Below, in pieces: positions 27,328 to 36,997 of a DNA stretch of 64,000 nucleotides; the stretch's first letter is position 1, and the number at the start of each line of letters is the position of its first letter. Source of the stretch: Candidatus Dactylopiibacterium carminicum. GTDB taxonomy: Bacteria; Pseudomonadota; Gammaproteobacteria; Burkholderiales; Rhodocyclaceae. The translations under genes and the position numbers were made by a program. The notes under the pieces are model-generated. The model saw only the letters and a program-made list of their open reading frames with translations, ran no database searches and had not been told where the DNA came from. The stretch spans positions 26,330-90,329 of the forward strand of contig NZ_MDUX01000006.1 in assembly GCF_014736495.1 (NCBI RefSeq), written 5' to 3'.

Positions 27328-28034
27328 ACCGCCCGCGAAAGCATCAGTTCCTTGATCTTGCCGATCGCCTTGGTCGGATTCAGATGCTTGGGGCAGACAT
27401 CCACGCAATTCATGATGGTGTGGCAGCGGAACAGGCGGTACGGATCCTCGAGGTTGTCCAGACGCTCGTTGGTGATCTCGTCACGCGTGTCGGCGATGAA
27501 CCGGTAGGCGGCCAGAAGACCAGCTGGACCGACAAACTTGTCGGGGTTCCACCAGAAGCTCGGACAGCTCGTGGAGCAGCAGGCGCACAAGATGCACTCA
27601 TAGAGACCATTGAGTTCTTCACGCTGTTCGGGCGACTGCAGGCGCTCCTTTTCAGGGGCCGGTGTGTTGTTGACCACGTAGGGCTTGATCGAGTGGTACT
27701 GCTTGAAGAACTGCGTCATGTCCACGATCAGATCGCGGATTACCGGCAGCCCCGGCAACGGGCGCAACACCACCGGCTGGGCCAGGCTATCAATATCGGT
27801 CAGACAGGCCAGCCCATTCTTGCCGTTGATGTTCATCGCATCCGAGCCGCAGACGCCCTCACGGCAGGAACGGCGGAAGGCCAGCGAATCATCCTGCGCC
27901 TTGAGCTTGACCAGCGCGTCGAGCAGCTTGCGGTCGGTGGGGTCCAGCTCGATCGACAGCTCCTGCATATAGGGCTTGGCGTCGCGGTCAGGATCGTAAC
28001 GATAGATCTTGAAGCTGATGGTGCGGTTTGCCAT
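27324..28034 (-). CDS. sdhB: Succinate dehydrogenase iron-sulfur subunit
   Basis: 236 residues. The ferredoxin-like N-terminal domain carries the [2Fe-2S] motif [20 protein letters not shown]. The C-terminal domain has [16 protein letters not shown] ([4Fe-4S]) and [20 protein letters not shown] ([3Fe-4S]). It passes electrons from SdhA to ubiquinone. Lies 21 nt after sdhA. Confidence 0.98.
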   Translation of the reverse strand: MANRTISFKIYRYDPDRDAKPYMQELSIELDPTDRKLLDALVKLKAQDDSLAFRRSCREGVCGSDAMNINGKNGLACLTDIDSLAQPVVLRPLPGLPVIRDLIVDMTQFFKQYHSIKPYVVNNTPAPEKERLQSPEQREELNGLYECILCACCSTSCPSFWWNPDKFVGPAGLLAAYRFIADTRDEITNERLDNLEDPYRLFRCHTIMNCVDVCPKHLNPTKAIGKIKELMLSRAV

Positions 28035-28055
28035 GTCTCTTCGACTCCTCGGCGA

Positions 28056-29831
28056 TCAGTAGGCGCGCTTCTTGAGCGGAACGCTGTCGACGCTAAGCGG
28101 CTTGAGCGTGACCGGCTTGTATTCGAGGCGATTGCCATCGCGGTACCACAGCGTGTGCTTAAGCCAGCTGGCGTCATCCCGCCCGTCCGGATGCTCGGGC
28201 GTGTCCGGCGCGTCATCGCGCACGTGCGCACCGCGCGATTCGGTACGTGCGTTGGCCGACACCATGGTCGCCTTGGCGACCTCGATGAGGTTCTCCAGTT
28301 CCAGCGCTTCCATGCGTGCGGTGTTCCACACCTTGGATTTGTCTCGGATCTGGATCTGTGCCACATCTTCGGCAATCGCCAGGATCTTGCCCACGCCCTG
28401 CGCCAGCATCTCCTTGAAGCGGAACACGCCGGCATGGTTCTGCATGGTGCGCTGCATCGCCAGACGGGTTTCGTGTACATCCGCGCCCTCTTTCTGACCA
28501 TCCAGCCGCGCCAGCCGGGCCAGCGTACGGTCGATTTCGGCCTGCGGGATCTCCGGCTGCGCAGCCGGCAGCCGGCGGATGTACTCGATCATCGATTGGC
28601 TGGCACTCTTGCCGAATACCAGCAGATCCAGCAGCGAATTGGTTCCCAGCCGGTTTGCACCGTGAACCGAGGCACAGGCGCATTCTCCTGCCGCATAGAA
28701 GCCTGGTACGGCTTCGCCATGCACCACCACCTCGGCGTTGTAATTGGTGGGGATGCCTCCCATCTGGTAGTGGCAGGTCGGCACAACAGGAATCGGCGCC
28801 TTGATCGGATCCGTACCGGCAAACTGGATCGAGATCTCACGGATGCCGGGCAGCCGCGTCATGATGATATTCGGATCCAAATGGGTGATGTCCAGCAGCA
28901 CGTGGTCCCTGTTCGGCCCGCAGCCACGCCCTTCGTTGATCTCGGTGACCATGGCGCGCGAAACCACGTCGCGCGAGGCGAGATCCTTGGCGTTGGGTGC
29001 ATAGCGCTCCATGAAGCGCTCACCCGAGGCATTGCGCAGGATGCCTCCTTCGCCTCGCACGCCCTCTGTGATCAGCACACCCGCACCAGCCACGCCCGTC
29101 GGGTGGAACTGCCAGAACTCCATGTCTTCCAGCGGAATGCCGGCACGCGCTGCCATACCCAGGCCATCGCCGGTATTGATGAATGCGTTGGTCGAGGAGT
29201 GATAGATGCGCCCCGCCCCGCCCGTAGCGAACAGCGTGGCCTTGGCCTGGAAGAGGGTCAGCTCGCCGGACTCCAGCTCCATGGCGATCACGCCCAGCAC
29301 GCGGCCATCTGCGGCGCGCAGCAGGTCCAGCGCCAGCCACTCGACGAAGAACTGGGTGTTGGCACGCACGTTGCGCTGATACAGCGCATGCAGCATGGCG
29401 TGGCCGGTCCGGTCGGCGGCCGCACAGGCACGACGCACCGGCTTGCCTTCGCCGAAGTTCGAGATATGACCACCGAACGGACGCTGATAGATCTTGCCGT
29501 CATCGGTACGGTCAAAAGGCATGCCGTAATGCTCGAGCTCGATCACGACTTCCGGCGCCTGTTTGCACATGAATTCGATCGCGTCCTGATCGCCGAGCCA
29601 GTCGGAACCCTTGACTGTGTCGTACATGTGCCAGCGCCAGTCGTCCGGCTCGGAATTGCCCAGCGAGGCCGAAACCCCGCCCTGGGCAGCCACGGTGTGC
29701 GAACGCGTGGGAAACACCTTGGAGATCACCGCCGTCTTCAGGCCGGACTCCGCCAGACCAACGGCGGCACGCATGCCGGCACCGCCGGCCCCCACGATCA
29801 CTGCATCGAAATTACGCTTGGCGATGTTCAC
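28056..29831 (-). CDS. sdhA: Succinate dehydrogenase flavoprotein subunit
   Basis: 591 residues. The FAD-binding VIVGAGGAGMRAAVGLAESG is at the N-terminus. SHTVAAQGGVSASLGN contains the flavinylated histidine. Later motifs are FHPTGVAGAGVLITEGVRGEG and CHYQMGGIPTNYNAEVV with active-site residues. The start codon is GTG (29829-29831), placed directly after the sdhD stop, with TGGAGG upstream. That strong site and the tight junction support the GTG. Confidence 0.98.
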   Translation of the reverse strand: MNIAKRNFDAVIVGAGGAGMRAAVGLAESGLKTAVISKVFPTRSHTVAAQGGVSASLGNSEPDDWRWHMYDTVKGSDWLGDQDAIEFMCKQAPEVVIELEHYGMPFDRTDDGKIYQRPFGGHISNFGEGKPVRRACAAADRTGHAMLHALYQRNVRANTQFFVEWLALDLLRAADGRVLGVIAMELESGELTLFQAKATLFATGGAGRIYHSSTNAFINTGDGLGMAARAGIPLEDMEFWQFHPTGVAGAGVLITEGVRGEGGILRNASGERFMERYAPNAKDLASRDVVSRAMVTEINEGRGCGPNRDHVLLDITHLDPNIIMTRLPGIREISIQFAGTDPIKAPIPVVPTCHYQMGGIPTNYNAEVVVHGEAVPGFYAAGECACASVHGANRLGTNSLLDLLVFGKSASQSMIEYIRRLPAAQPEIPQAEIDRTLARLARLDGQKEGADVHETRLAMQRTMQNHAGVFRFKEMLAQGVGKILAIAEDVAQIQIRDKSKVWNTARMEALELENLIEVAKATMVSANARTESRGAHVRDDAPDTPEHPDGRDDASWLKHTLWYRDGNRLEYKPVTLKPLSVDSVPLKKRAY

Positions 29832-30179
29832 TCAGAGCCTCCACAGAATCTGTGCGACCCAGCCAGCGTAGCCGACCAGGGCCAGAAGGGTCAGTACGTG
29901 CAGGGTCAGACGCAGGCTGATCTGCTGTACATAATCCATCCAGATATCCCGGATGCCGACCCACGCGTGATAGAACAAGGCCAGGGCAAACAGGAAAGTC
30001 ACGAATTTCGTGAAACCGCCTGCCATCAGGGTTCGCCAGGCCTCATTGTCATGCGCCGGAAGCAGCGCAATGCGCACGAGCATGTAGACGGTGTAGACCG
30101 CCATCACCACGGCAGTGACACGCTGCGCCAGCCAATCCCGGAAGCCGTAGTGGGCTCCGACCACCAGTCGTTTCACCAT
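29832..30179 (-). CDS. sdhD: Succinate dehydrogenase membrane anchor subunit SdhD
   Basis: 115 residues with three hydrophobic segments. The N-terminus RLVVGAHYGFRDWLAQRVTA has the conserved Arg/Ser/His region of the quinone-binding anchor. With SdhC it binds haem b. Its ATG overlaps the sdhC end by 7 nt, and its stop abuts sdhA. Confidence 0.93.
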   Translation of the reverse strand: MVKRLVVGAHYGFRDWLAQRVTAVVMAVYTVYMLVRIALLPAHDNEAWRTLMAGGFTKFVTFLFALALFYHAWVGIRDIWMDYVQQISLRLTLHVLTLLALVGYAGWVAQILWRL

Positions 30180-30583
30180 GTCAGCCCCCCCAGCACGACC
30201 GTCAGCGTGAGGCTCACGGCGAACACCGCCCAGGCGCTGGCACGGGCTGGCGCACGATCAACGCCGATATGCATATCCAGCAACAGAAAGCGAATACCCG
30301 CGCAGAAGTGATGCAGGTAAGCCCAGAGCAACCCCAACAGCAGCAGCTTGACCAAGGGCAGGCCCAACAAGGAGAACTCCATGGCCGACCGGTAGGCGGA
30401 AAACTGCTCGGGAGTCCCCAGGCTTGCGCCGAACAGCCAGATCAACAAGGGCATACAGAGAAACAGGCCCGCGCCGCTGACACGATGAAAGATCGACACG
30501 AACCCCGGCACCGGCAACATGATCCCGAGCAGGAACACGTTGAGATATTTGGGTCTGGCCTTGACGGCCGCAGCTTGCGCCAT
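30173..30583 (-). CDS. sdhC: Succinate dehydrogenase cytochrome b556 subunit SdhC
   Basis: 136 residues from the ATG at 30583, chosen because GGAGGG lies about 8 nt upstream (frames starting at 30631 or 30598 lack this). RPKYLNVFLL, then SIFHRVSGAGLFL, is the SdhC signature. LHHFCAGIRFLLLDMHIG has the haem-ligand histidine. Three membrane segments. It is the first structural gene after gntR (48 nt), so gntR is probably co-transcribed with the sdh-gltA-odhAB unit. Confidence 0.93.
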   Translation of the reverse strand: MAQAAAVKARPKYLNVFLLGIMLPVPGFVSIFHRVSGAGLFLCMPLLIWLFGASLGTPEQFSAYRSAMEFSLLGLPLVKLLLLGLLWAYLHHFCAGIRFLLLDMHIGVDRAPARASAWAVFAVSLTLTVVLGGLTW

Positions 30584-30631
30584 GCTTGCTCCCTCCATCC
30601 ATGCGGGCCCGTGGGCCGCGCGGTTTGTCAT

Positions 30632-31360
30632 TCAGCTCAGTTCGTTGACGTAATAGTGCTCCGCAGTGGAATACAGGCCACGGCGCCACTCAACCGGCTT
30701 GTCTCCATAGGTATACGCCACCCGCTCGACCGAAAGCAGTGGCGTGCCTTCCCGTACGTCCAGCATTTCCGCCACGGTCTTCTCGGCTGCCACGGCACGC
30801 AGCTTTTCGGTAGCACGCACCATGCGCACCCCGAATCGGGATTCGAAGAGGCTGTACAAGGACCCATGCCAGTCGCGCAGCATTTCCAGGGAAAGGCCGG
30901 GAAACACCTCGGCAGCCAGGTACATCTCGTCGATCACCACCGGCTTTCCATCAAGACGCAGCACGCGTCGCACGATGACGATAGGGCTGCCCGGCCCCAC
31001 ACCGAGATTACGCGCGGCCTCCTGGCCGGCCTTGGCACGCATGCATTCCAAAGGTTGGCTCTTGGGCAGCACCGGCCCGCCGCTGATGGCCTTCAGACGC
31101 AGAAAGCGAAATACGGCCCGCGGATCCTGATGAGAAGAGACGAAAGTACCCTTGCCCTGGCGGCGTATCAGGATGTTCTCGGCAGCCAGTTCATCTACCG
31201 CCTTGCGCACGGTGCCCTGGCTCACGCCAAAGCGCGCGGCCAGTACCTGCTCACTCGGAATCGCCTGCCCGGGAAGCCATTCCCCGGCATCGAGAGCGCG
31301 CACGATCAGATCCTTGATCTGTCGGTACAAAGGGCTGAAAGTCGGCGAGTTGTGTGCCAT
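30632..31360 (-). CDS. GntR-family regulator (HutC type, UTRA domain)
   Basis: 242 residues. The N-terminal winged helix (LYRQIKDLIVRALDAGEWLPG, IPSEQVLAARFGVSQGTVRKA) is followed by a UTRA ligand-binding domain (GSPIVIVRRVLRLDGKPVVI ... LLSVERVAYTYGDKPVEWR). It lies between the TCA operons, divergent from mdh and ahead of sdhC. The palindrome at 31407-31426 in the divergent gap is its probable operator, so it likely controls both directions and itself. The effector is unknown, perhaps a TCA intermediate. Confidence 0.9.
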   Translation of the reverse strand: MAHNSPTFSPLYRQIKDLIVRALDAGEWLPGQAIPSEQVLAARFGVSQGTVRKAVDELAAENILIRRQGKGTFVSSHQDPRAVFRFLRLKAISGGPVLPKSQPLECMRAKAGQEAARNLGVGPGSPIVIVRRVLRLDGKPVVIDEMYLAAEVFPGLSLEMLRDWHGSLYSLFESRFGVRMVRATEKLRAVAAEKTVAEMLDVREGTPLLSVERVAYTYGDKPVEWRRGLYSTAEHYYVNELS

Positions 31361-31406
31361 AACGGCGATTCAAGCACAAACATTTCAGTTCGTCCATATC
31401 CTATTC

Positions 31407-31426
31407 TATGTCTTATAAAAGACATA
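31407..31426. promoter_or_regulatory. GntR operator palindrome
   Basis: TATGTCTT-ATAA-AAGACATA, a perfect 8-bp inverted repeat 10 bp upstream of the mdh -35 box and 47 bp upstream of the gntR start on the other strand. Its size and AT-rich centre fit a dimeric GntR/HutC site. Confidence 0.75.
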
Positions 31427-31435
31427 AGATAGCTT

Positions 31436-31464
31436 TTGACACACAATATCGAGGGGTGTATAAA
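31436..31464 (+). promoter_or_regulatory. Sigma70 promoter of mdh-citE-acnB
   Basis: TTGACA (31436-31441), a 17-nt spacer, TATAAA (31459-31464): nearly full consensus, about 93 nt before the mdh start. The start of transcription should be near 31471. Confidence 0.8.
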
Positions 31465-31556
31465 TCGCGGCACAACACGGCAACACCCGCAACCCCGACC
31501 AGCGCCTACCCAGCGCAACCCAAAATCCGGCAACACGCGTTCGACAGGAGATCCGC

Positions 31557-32549
31557 ATGTCCAAATCCCCAATCCGTGTCACCGTCACCGGCGCAGCCGG
31601 CCAGATCGGTTACAGCTTGCTGTTCCGCATCGCCTCGGGCGAAATGCTCGGCAAGGATCAGCCGGTCATCCTGCAACTGCTCGACCTGCCCCAGGCCCAG
31701 AAGGCTCTGGCTGGCGTGATCATGGAACTGGAAGACTGTGCCTTCCCGTTGCTGGCTGGCGTGATCGCCACGGATGACCCTGCGGTCGCCTTCAAGGACA
31801 CCCAGGCAGCCCTGCTCGTCGGCGCCCGCCCACGCGGCCCCGGCATGGAGCGCAAGGATCTGCTGGCCGAGAACGCCAAGATTTTCACGGTGCAGGGTGC
31901 GGCCATCGGCCAGTATGCCCATCTCGACTGCCGCGTGCTGGTGGTGGGCAACCCTTGCAATACCAATGCCTATATCGCCAAGGAAAGCGCGAAGAAATTC
32001 GGTCGCGTGCCAAAGAAGAATTTCACCGCGATGCTGCGCCTGGATCACAACCGCGCGCTGTCTCAGCTCTCGGCCAAGACGGGGCGCCCGGTCTCCAGCC
32101 TGAAGGGCCTGGTCGTCTGGGGCAACCACAGCCCGACCATGTATGCCGACTACCGTTTCGTCACCAGCAACGGCGACAGCGTCAAGACACTGATCAACGA
32201 CGACACCTGGAATCGTGACGTTTTCCTGCCCACCGTCGGCAAGCGCGGCGCAGCCATCATCGAGGCGCGTGGCCTGTCTTCTGCGGCCTCCGCCGCCAAT
32301 GCCGCCATCGACCATATGCACGACTGGTTCCTCGGCACCAACGGTGAGTGGGTCACCATGGGTATCCCCTCGGATGGCTCCTATGGCATCCCCGCCGGCA
32401 TCATCTATGGCGTGCCGGTGATCACCTCGGCAGGGGAGTACAAACGTGTGGAAGGGCTGGAGATTGACGCCTTCTCGCGCGAGCGCATGGACTTCACGCT
32501 CAAGGAACTGGAAGAGGAGCGTTCTGCCATCGCGGATCTGCTCAAGTAA
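31557..32549 (+). CDS. mdh: Malate dehydrogenase
   Basis: 330 residues of the cytosolic-MDH-like group common in betaproteobacteria. NAD-binding [20 protein letters not shown], the mobile-loop arginines in [25 protein letters not shown], and the catalytic histidine in [11 protein letters not shown]. Oxidises malate to oxaloacetate. AGGAG lies 8 nt before the ATG. First gene of the rightward TCA unit, under the promoter at 31436-31464 and probably GntR control. Confidence 0.97.
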   Translation: MSKSPIRVTVTGAAGQIGYSLLFRIASGEMLGKDQPVILQLLDLPQAQKALAGVIMELEDCAFPLLAGVIATDDPAVAFKDTQAALLVGARPRGPGMERKDLLAENAKIFTVQGAAIGQYAHLDCRVLVVGNPCNTNAYIAKESAKKFGRVPKKNFTAMLRLDHNRALSQLSAKTGRPVSSLKGLVVWGNHSPTMYADYRFVTSNGDSVKTLINDDTWNRDVFLPTVGKRGAAIIEARGLSSAASAANAAIDHMHDWFLGTNGEWVTMGIPSDGSYGIPAGIIYGVPVITSAGEYKRVEGLEIDAFSRERMDFTLKELEEERSAIADLLK

Positions 32550-32585
32550 TTCAAGCAAGCCCCCTCCCCCGACAGAGAGACCACA

Positions 32586-33572
32586 ATGACCGGCGCCCAC
32601 CCCGACAAGGTGCTCTACGCAGAATCCCGCGTATTGCCCGAACTCGCGGCCGTGGAACATTACGCCGGCAACGAGAAGACCATGCGCAAGGCGCTCGGCC
32701 TGCAGGCCGAGCGCGGCGCGCTTTTCGACGTCACCCTTGATTGCGAGGATGGCGCTGCGGCTGGCGCCGAGCGTGACCACGCGGAACTCATCGGCGCACT
32801 GATCATGAGTGCCGACAACCGTTTCGACCGTGTCGGCGCACGTATCCACGACCTCACACATCCCCACTGGCGCACGGATCTTGAACAGATCATCGGCCTT
32901 GCGGGCTCCCGGCTGGCCTACGTGGTTTTGCCCAAGGCCCGTGGCGCGGCCGACGTCTCCCGTGCTTTAGCCTGCATGCGCGAACTGGAGAGCCGCCGCG
33001 ATCTGCCGCAGATCCCGCTGCATGTGATCCTGGAAACCCACGGCGCCCTGCACGAAGCCTGGGATATCGCCAATCTGCCCGGCGTCGAATCGCTCGATTT
33101 CGGCCTGATGGATTTCGTCAGCGCGCATCACGGCGCGCTACCGGCCGCCTGCATGCACAGCCCGCTGCAGTTCGAGCATCCGCTGCTGGTCGCCGCCAAG
33201 ACGCGCACCGTCAGCGCAGCCCTGGCCCATGGCATCGTTCCCACCCATAACGTGTGTACCGAACTGACGGATTCAGTTCAGGTCGAAAAGGATGCCCGAC
33301 GCGCACGCGAGGAATTCGGCTTCCTGCGCATGTGGAGCATTCACCCGCAGCAGATCGATCCCATCCTGCACGGCATGCAACCCGCACCCACAGAAGTCGA
33401 AACCGCTGGCGAGATCGTCCTGGCAGCCCAGGCGGCGGATTGGGCTCCGATCCGCCACCACGACCGCTTGCATGACAGAGCCTCGTTCCGCTATTACTGG
33501 GATCTGCTGCGCCGTGCCCACGCCACTGGTGTGCCATTGCCCGAGGACATCCAACAACGCTTTTTTGTTTGA
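32586..33572 (+). CDS. HpcH/HpaI-family CoA-ester lyase (CitE-like)
   Basis: 328 residues. The TIM-barrel motifs of the CitE/malyl-CoA lyase group are present: [12 protein letters not shown] (Mg-binding acidic residues), [42 protein letters not shown] and [11 protein letters not shown]. Relatives cleave malyl-CoA, citramalyl-CoA or related esters. The fixed position between mdh and acnB in betaproteobacteria suggests a role tied to the TCA or methylcitrate cycle, but the substrate is not established here. Its stop overlaps the upstream part of the acnB frame by a few bases, not the proposed acnB start. Confidence 0.8.
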   Translation: MTGAHPDKVLYAESRVLPELAAVEHYAGNEKTMRKALGLQAERGALFDVTLDCEDGAAAGAERDHAELIGALIMSADNRFDRVGARIHDLTHPHWRTDLEQIIGLAGSRLAYVVLPKARGAADVSRALACMRELESRRDLPQIPLHVILETHGALHEAWDIANLPGVESLDFGLMDFVSAHHGALPAACMHSPLQFEHPLLVAAKTRTVSAALAHGIVPTHNVCTELTDSVQVEKDARRAREEFGFLRMWSIHPQQIDPILHGMQPAPTEVETAGEIVLAAQAADWAPIRHHDRLHDRASFRYYWDLLRRAHATGVPLPEDIQQRFFV

Positions 33573-33628
33573 CGCTTACCGCAGAAGCCACCTCCCCGTC
33601 GCTTCTGCCCAGACCTGGAGAACAGACC

Positions 33629-36244
33629 GTGCTCGTAGCCTATCGCCAACACGTCACTGAGCGCGCCGCGCTCGGCATCCCCCCTCTTGCGCTGGACGCC
33701 CAGCAGACCGCCGAGCTGATCGAGTTGCTGAAGAATCCGCCCGCCGGCGAAGAGGATTTCCTCGTCGAACTGATCACGCATCGCGTCCCTCCGGGTGTTG
33801 ACGATGCTGCCAAGGTCAAGGCCTCGTTCCTTGCCGCCGTTGCCCACGGCGAAGCCGCCAGTCCGCTGATCGACAAGGCCAAGGCCACCGAGCTGCTGGG
33901 CACCATGGTAGGGGGCTACAACGTCAAGCCGCTGATCGAGCTGCTCGATGACGTCTCGCTGGCTCCGATTGCCGCTGCCGGCCTGAAGAAGACCTTGCTG
34001 ATGTTCGATTTCTTCCATGACGTGGCAGAGAAGGCCAAGGCAGGCAACGCGCAGGCCAAGGCAGTAGTGCAGAGCTGGGCCGACGCCGAATGGTTCACCT
34101 CTCGCCCCGAAGTGCCTGCCAGCATGAAGCTGACCGTTTTCAAGGTGCCCGGCGAGACCAACACCGACGACCTCTCGCCCGCCCCCGATGCTTGGAGCCG
34201 TCCGGATATCCCGCTGCACTCGCTGGCGATGCTCAAGAACACCCGGGCAGACGCAGCCTTCAAACCCGAGGAAGACGGCAAGCGTGGTCCGATCCAGCTG
34301 ATCCGCGATCTTGCCGCCAAAGGCAATCTCGTCGCTTATGTGGCCGATGTGGTCGGCACTGGCTCTTCGCGCAAATCCGCCACGAATTCCGTGCTGTGGT
34401 GGACCGGCGAAGACATCCCCTTCGTGCCGAACAAGAAATTCGGCGGCGTCTGTCTGGGCGGCAAGATCGCGCCGATCTTCTTCAACACGCAGGAAGACGC
34501 TGGCGCACTGCCTATCGAAATCGACGTTTCGAAAATGGATCTGGGCGACGAGATCGAGCTGAAGGTAGACCACGCGACAGGCAAGGTCACCACCGTCAAG
34601 AATGGCGCCACGATTTCCGAATCGCACCTCAAGACACTGGTACTGCTGGATGAAGTGCGCGCTGGCGGCCGCATCAACCTGATCATCGGCCGCAGCCTGA
34701 CTGCCAAGGCTCGCGAATTCCTCGGCCTGCCCGCCTCCACCCTCTTCCGCCTGCCCCAGGATCCGATCGACTCCGGCAAGGGCTTCACGCTGGCGCAGAA
34801 GATGGTGGGTCGCGCCGTCGGCCTGCCGGAAGCAAATGGACAACAACAGGGTGTGCGCCCGGGAACCTACTGCGAACCAAAGATGACCTCGGTCGGCTCG
34901 CAGGACACCACCGGCCCGATGACCCGCGATGAACTCAAGGATCTCGCTTGTCTGGGCTTCTCCGCCGATCTGGTGATGCAGTCCTTCTGCCATACCGCGG
35001 CTTATCCGAAGCCGGTGGACGTGAAGACGCATCGCGAACTGCCCAAATTCATCTCCAACCGTGGCGGTATCTCGCTGCGGCCTGGCGACGGCATCATCCA
35101 CTCATGGCTCAACCGCATGCTGCTGCCTGACACCGTCGGCACCGGCGGCGACAGCCACACCCGCTTCCCCATCGGCATCAGCTTCCCAGCCGGCTCCGGC
35201 TTGGTCGCTTTCGCGGCGGCCACGGGCGTGATGCCGCTGGATATGCCGGAATCGATTCTGGTGCGCTTCAAGGGCGAAATGCAGCCCGGCATCACCCTGC
35301 GCGACCTGGTTCATGCCATTCCGCTGTACGCCATCAAGCAAGGCTTGTTGACGGTGGCCAAGGCCGGCAAGAAGAACGCCTTTTCCGGCCGTATCCTTGA
35401 AATCGAAGGCTTGCCGAAGCTCAAGGTCGAGCAGGCCTTCGAGCTCTCCGATGCCTCCGCCGAGCGCTCTGCCGCTGGCTGCACGATCAAGCTCGACAAG
35501 GAGCCCATCATCGAGTACCTGAACTCGAACATCGTGCTGCTGAAGAACATGATTGCCGACGGCTATCAGGACAAGCGCTCGCTGGAGCGCCGAATCCAGA
35601 AGATGGAGGACTGGCTGGCTGCGCCGCAATTGCTGGAAGCCGATGCCGATGCCGAATACGCCGAGATCATCGAGATCGACCTGGCCGAAATCAAGGAACC
35701 CGTGGTGTGCTGCCCGAACGACCCGGACGACGCCAAGTTCCTCTCCGAAGTCTCCAACACGCCGATCGACGAGGTATTCATCGGTTCCTGCATGACCAAC
35801 ATCGGCCATTTCCGCGCGGCATCCAAGCTGCTCGACGGCAAGCGCGACATCCCGGTGAAGCTGTGGATCGCTCCGCCGACCAAGATGGATGCCGCCGAAC
35901 TGACCCGGGAGGGCCACTACGGCGTGTTCGGCACGGCTGGCGCGCGCACCGAGATGCCGGGTTGCTCGCTGTGCATGGGTAATCAGGCGCAGGTCCGTGA
36001 AGGTGCGACGGTGATGTCTACCTCCACCCGTAATTTCCCGAACCGCCTGGGTAAGAACACCAACGTCTTCCTCGGCTCGGCCGAACTCGCCGCAATCTGT
36101 TCCAAGCTCGGCCGCATCCCGACCGTCGCGGAGTATCACGCGGACATGGGCGTGATCAATGCCGATGGCACCAAGATCTACCGCTACATGAATTTCGACC
36201 AGATTTCCGAATACAAGGAAATCGCAGATGACGTGAAGGTCTGA
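33629..36244 (+). CDS. acnB: Aconitate hydratase B
   Basis: 871 residues from a GTG at 33629 with GGAGAAC 8-12 nt upstream. The N-terminus then reads [20 protein letters not shown], which aligns with the known AcnB start. A frame beginning at 33569 would add 20 unrelated residues. The HEAT-like domain (1-160) contains [12 protein letters not shown] and [14 protein letters not shown]. Iron-sulfur cysteines are in [17 protein letters not shown] and [11 protein letters not shown]. Interconverts citrate and isocitrate, and the family also handles 2-methylaconitate. A terminator follows at 36268-36298. Confidence 0.96.
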   Translation: MLVAYRQHVTERAALGIPPLALDAQQTAELIELLKNPPAGEEDFLVELITHRVPPGVDDAAKVKASFLAAVAHGEAASPLIDKAKATELLGTMVGGYNVKPLIELLDDVSLAPIAAAGLKKTLLMFDFFHDVAEKAKAGNAQAKAVVQSWADAEWFTSRPEVPASMKLTVFKVPGETNTDDLSPAPDAWSRPDIPLHSLAMLKNTRADAAFKPEEDGKRGPIQLIRDLAAKGNLVAYVADVVGTGSSRKSATNSVLWWTGEDIPFVPNKKFGGVCLGGKIAPIFFNTQEDAGALPIEIDVSKMDLGDEIELKVDHATGKVTTVKNGATISESHLKTLVLLDEVRAGGRINLIIGRSLTAKAREFLGLPASTLFRLPQDPIDSGKGFTLAQKMVGRAVGLPEANGQQQGVRPGTYCEPKMTSVGSQDTTGPMTRDELKDLACLGFSADLVMQSFCHTAAYPKPVDVKTHRELPKFISNRGGISLRPGDGIIHSWLNRMLLPDTVGTGGDSHTRFPIGISFPAGSGLVAFAAATGVMPLDMPESILVRFKGEMQPGITLRDLVHAIPLYAIKQGLLTVAKAGKKNAFSGRILEIEGLPKLKVEQAFELSDASAERSAAGCTIKLDKEPIIEYLNSNIVLLKNMIADGYQDKRSLERRIQKMEDWLAAPQLLEADADAEYAEIIEIDLAEIKEPVVCCPNDPDDAKFLSEVSNTPIDEVFIGSCMTNIGHFRAASKLLDGKRDIPVKLWIAPPTKMDAAELTREGHYGVFGTAGARTEMPGCSLCMGNQAQVREGATVMSTSTRNFPNRLGKNTNVFLGSAELAAICSKLGRIPTVAEYHADMGVINADGTKIYRYMNFDQISEYKEIADDVKV

Positions 36245-36267
36245 ACCTCCACGACGCCCTCCCAAAG

Positions 36268-36298
36268 GCTCGTCCGGTATCTCCGGATGGGCTTTTTT
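36268..36298 (+). terminator. Rho-independent terminator after acnB
   Basis: GCTCGTCCGG-TATCT-CCGGATGGGC (with G-U pairs) followed by TTTTTT, 23 nt after the acnB stop. Confidence 0.85.
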
Positions 36299-36634
36299 GT
36301 CGCCGGACCAGGTATTCGCTCGGGGCAGCAGCCCCGCGTGACACGAAAGTCCAGAAGGTTTTTGCGTGCCTGCGCACGAAAGAACGCTCGAAATCGCACC
36401 AAAGCAGGACATATTCCGCAACTTCTGCGCGACAGCAAAGGCTCCCGTTCCGTCGCAACGCACAATCAGCTATCGTTGTAGCCTTGAGGCCCTCCGGCGC
36501 CTGAGGTCATCCTTCCGTCAGCACCTGTTCAAAACCTATAGCGAACGCCTCTTGAGCGGCGCCTCGCAACAAGAGCATGAACAGGTCTCGGACAAAAACC
36601 GGAAATCTGCCTGCTCCAGCCTGAAAGCACAGCC
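36299..36634. other. Non-coding gap with a nested inverted repeat
   Basis: 336 bp without a credible gene; the short open frames have unnatural composition. ACCTGTTCA (36523-36531) pairs with TGAACAGGT (36578-36586), and inside it CTCTTG (36549-36554) pairs with CAAGAG (36570-36575). These could fold into a long stem in the leader of the next gene, or form a small RNA. No promoter is clear. Confidence 0.35.
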
Positions 36635-36997
36635 ATGCTGATCACATTCAAATCCGACGCTGACGGTGATGTCATCATGCTCGGCGACGTAGGCCAGCAA
36701 ATGCTCGCCATCCTCGGCAAAGATGCAGCGGACAGCCGGGGCATCGTCACGGTCGATCAACTCCCCACTGCCATTGCAAGCCTTGAAAATGCCATGCAGG
36801 CCGATCGGCAGGCCGCCCTAGAAGAAGCACGGCACGGTAACAAAAAGGACAGCGCCCACACGCCAGCCGATGAGCACGACGACAGCTATCAGGCTGCGGG
36901 AGCAACCATCCGTCTTGCGCAGCGCGCCTTTCCGCTGCTTGCCATGCTGCGGGCTTCGCTGAAAGAAACCAAGCCAGTGATCTGGGAGGCCCGGTGA
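36635..36997 (+). CDS. DUF1840-family protein
   Basis: 120 residues. The N-terminus LITFKSDADGDVIMLGDVGQ and the C-terminus RLAQRAFPLLAMLRASLKE, then VIWE, match the DUF1840 family found mainly in betaproteobacteria. The middle is a low-complexity, charged linker (about residues 55-85). Function unknown. Its TGA overlaps the ATG of the next gene, so the two are probably co-translated. Confidence 0.85.
   Translation: MLITFKSDADGDVIMLGDVGQQMLAILGKDAADSRGIVTVDQLPTAIASLENAMQADRQAALEEARHGNKKDSAHTPADEHDDSYQAAGATIRLAQRAFPLLAMLRASLKETKPVIWEAR

Noticed and set aside
27312..30311. Long open frame of 999 codons opposite sdhB, sdhA, sdhD and sdhC
   Set aside because: It mirrors high-GC codon bias of the real genes. 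Its protein has no recognisable motif, while the minus strand has complete succinate dehydrogenase subunits.
31361..31556. Small gene in the gntR-mdh gap
   Set aside because: Short frames there overlap the operator and promoter and have no initiation signals.
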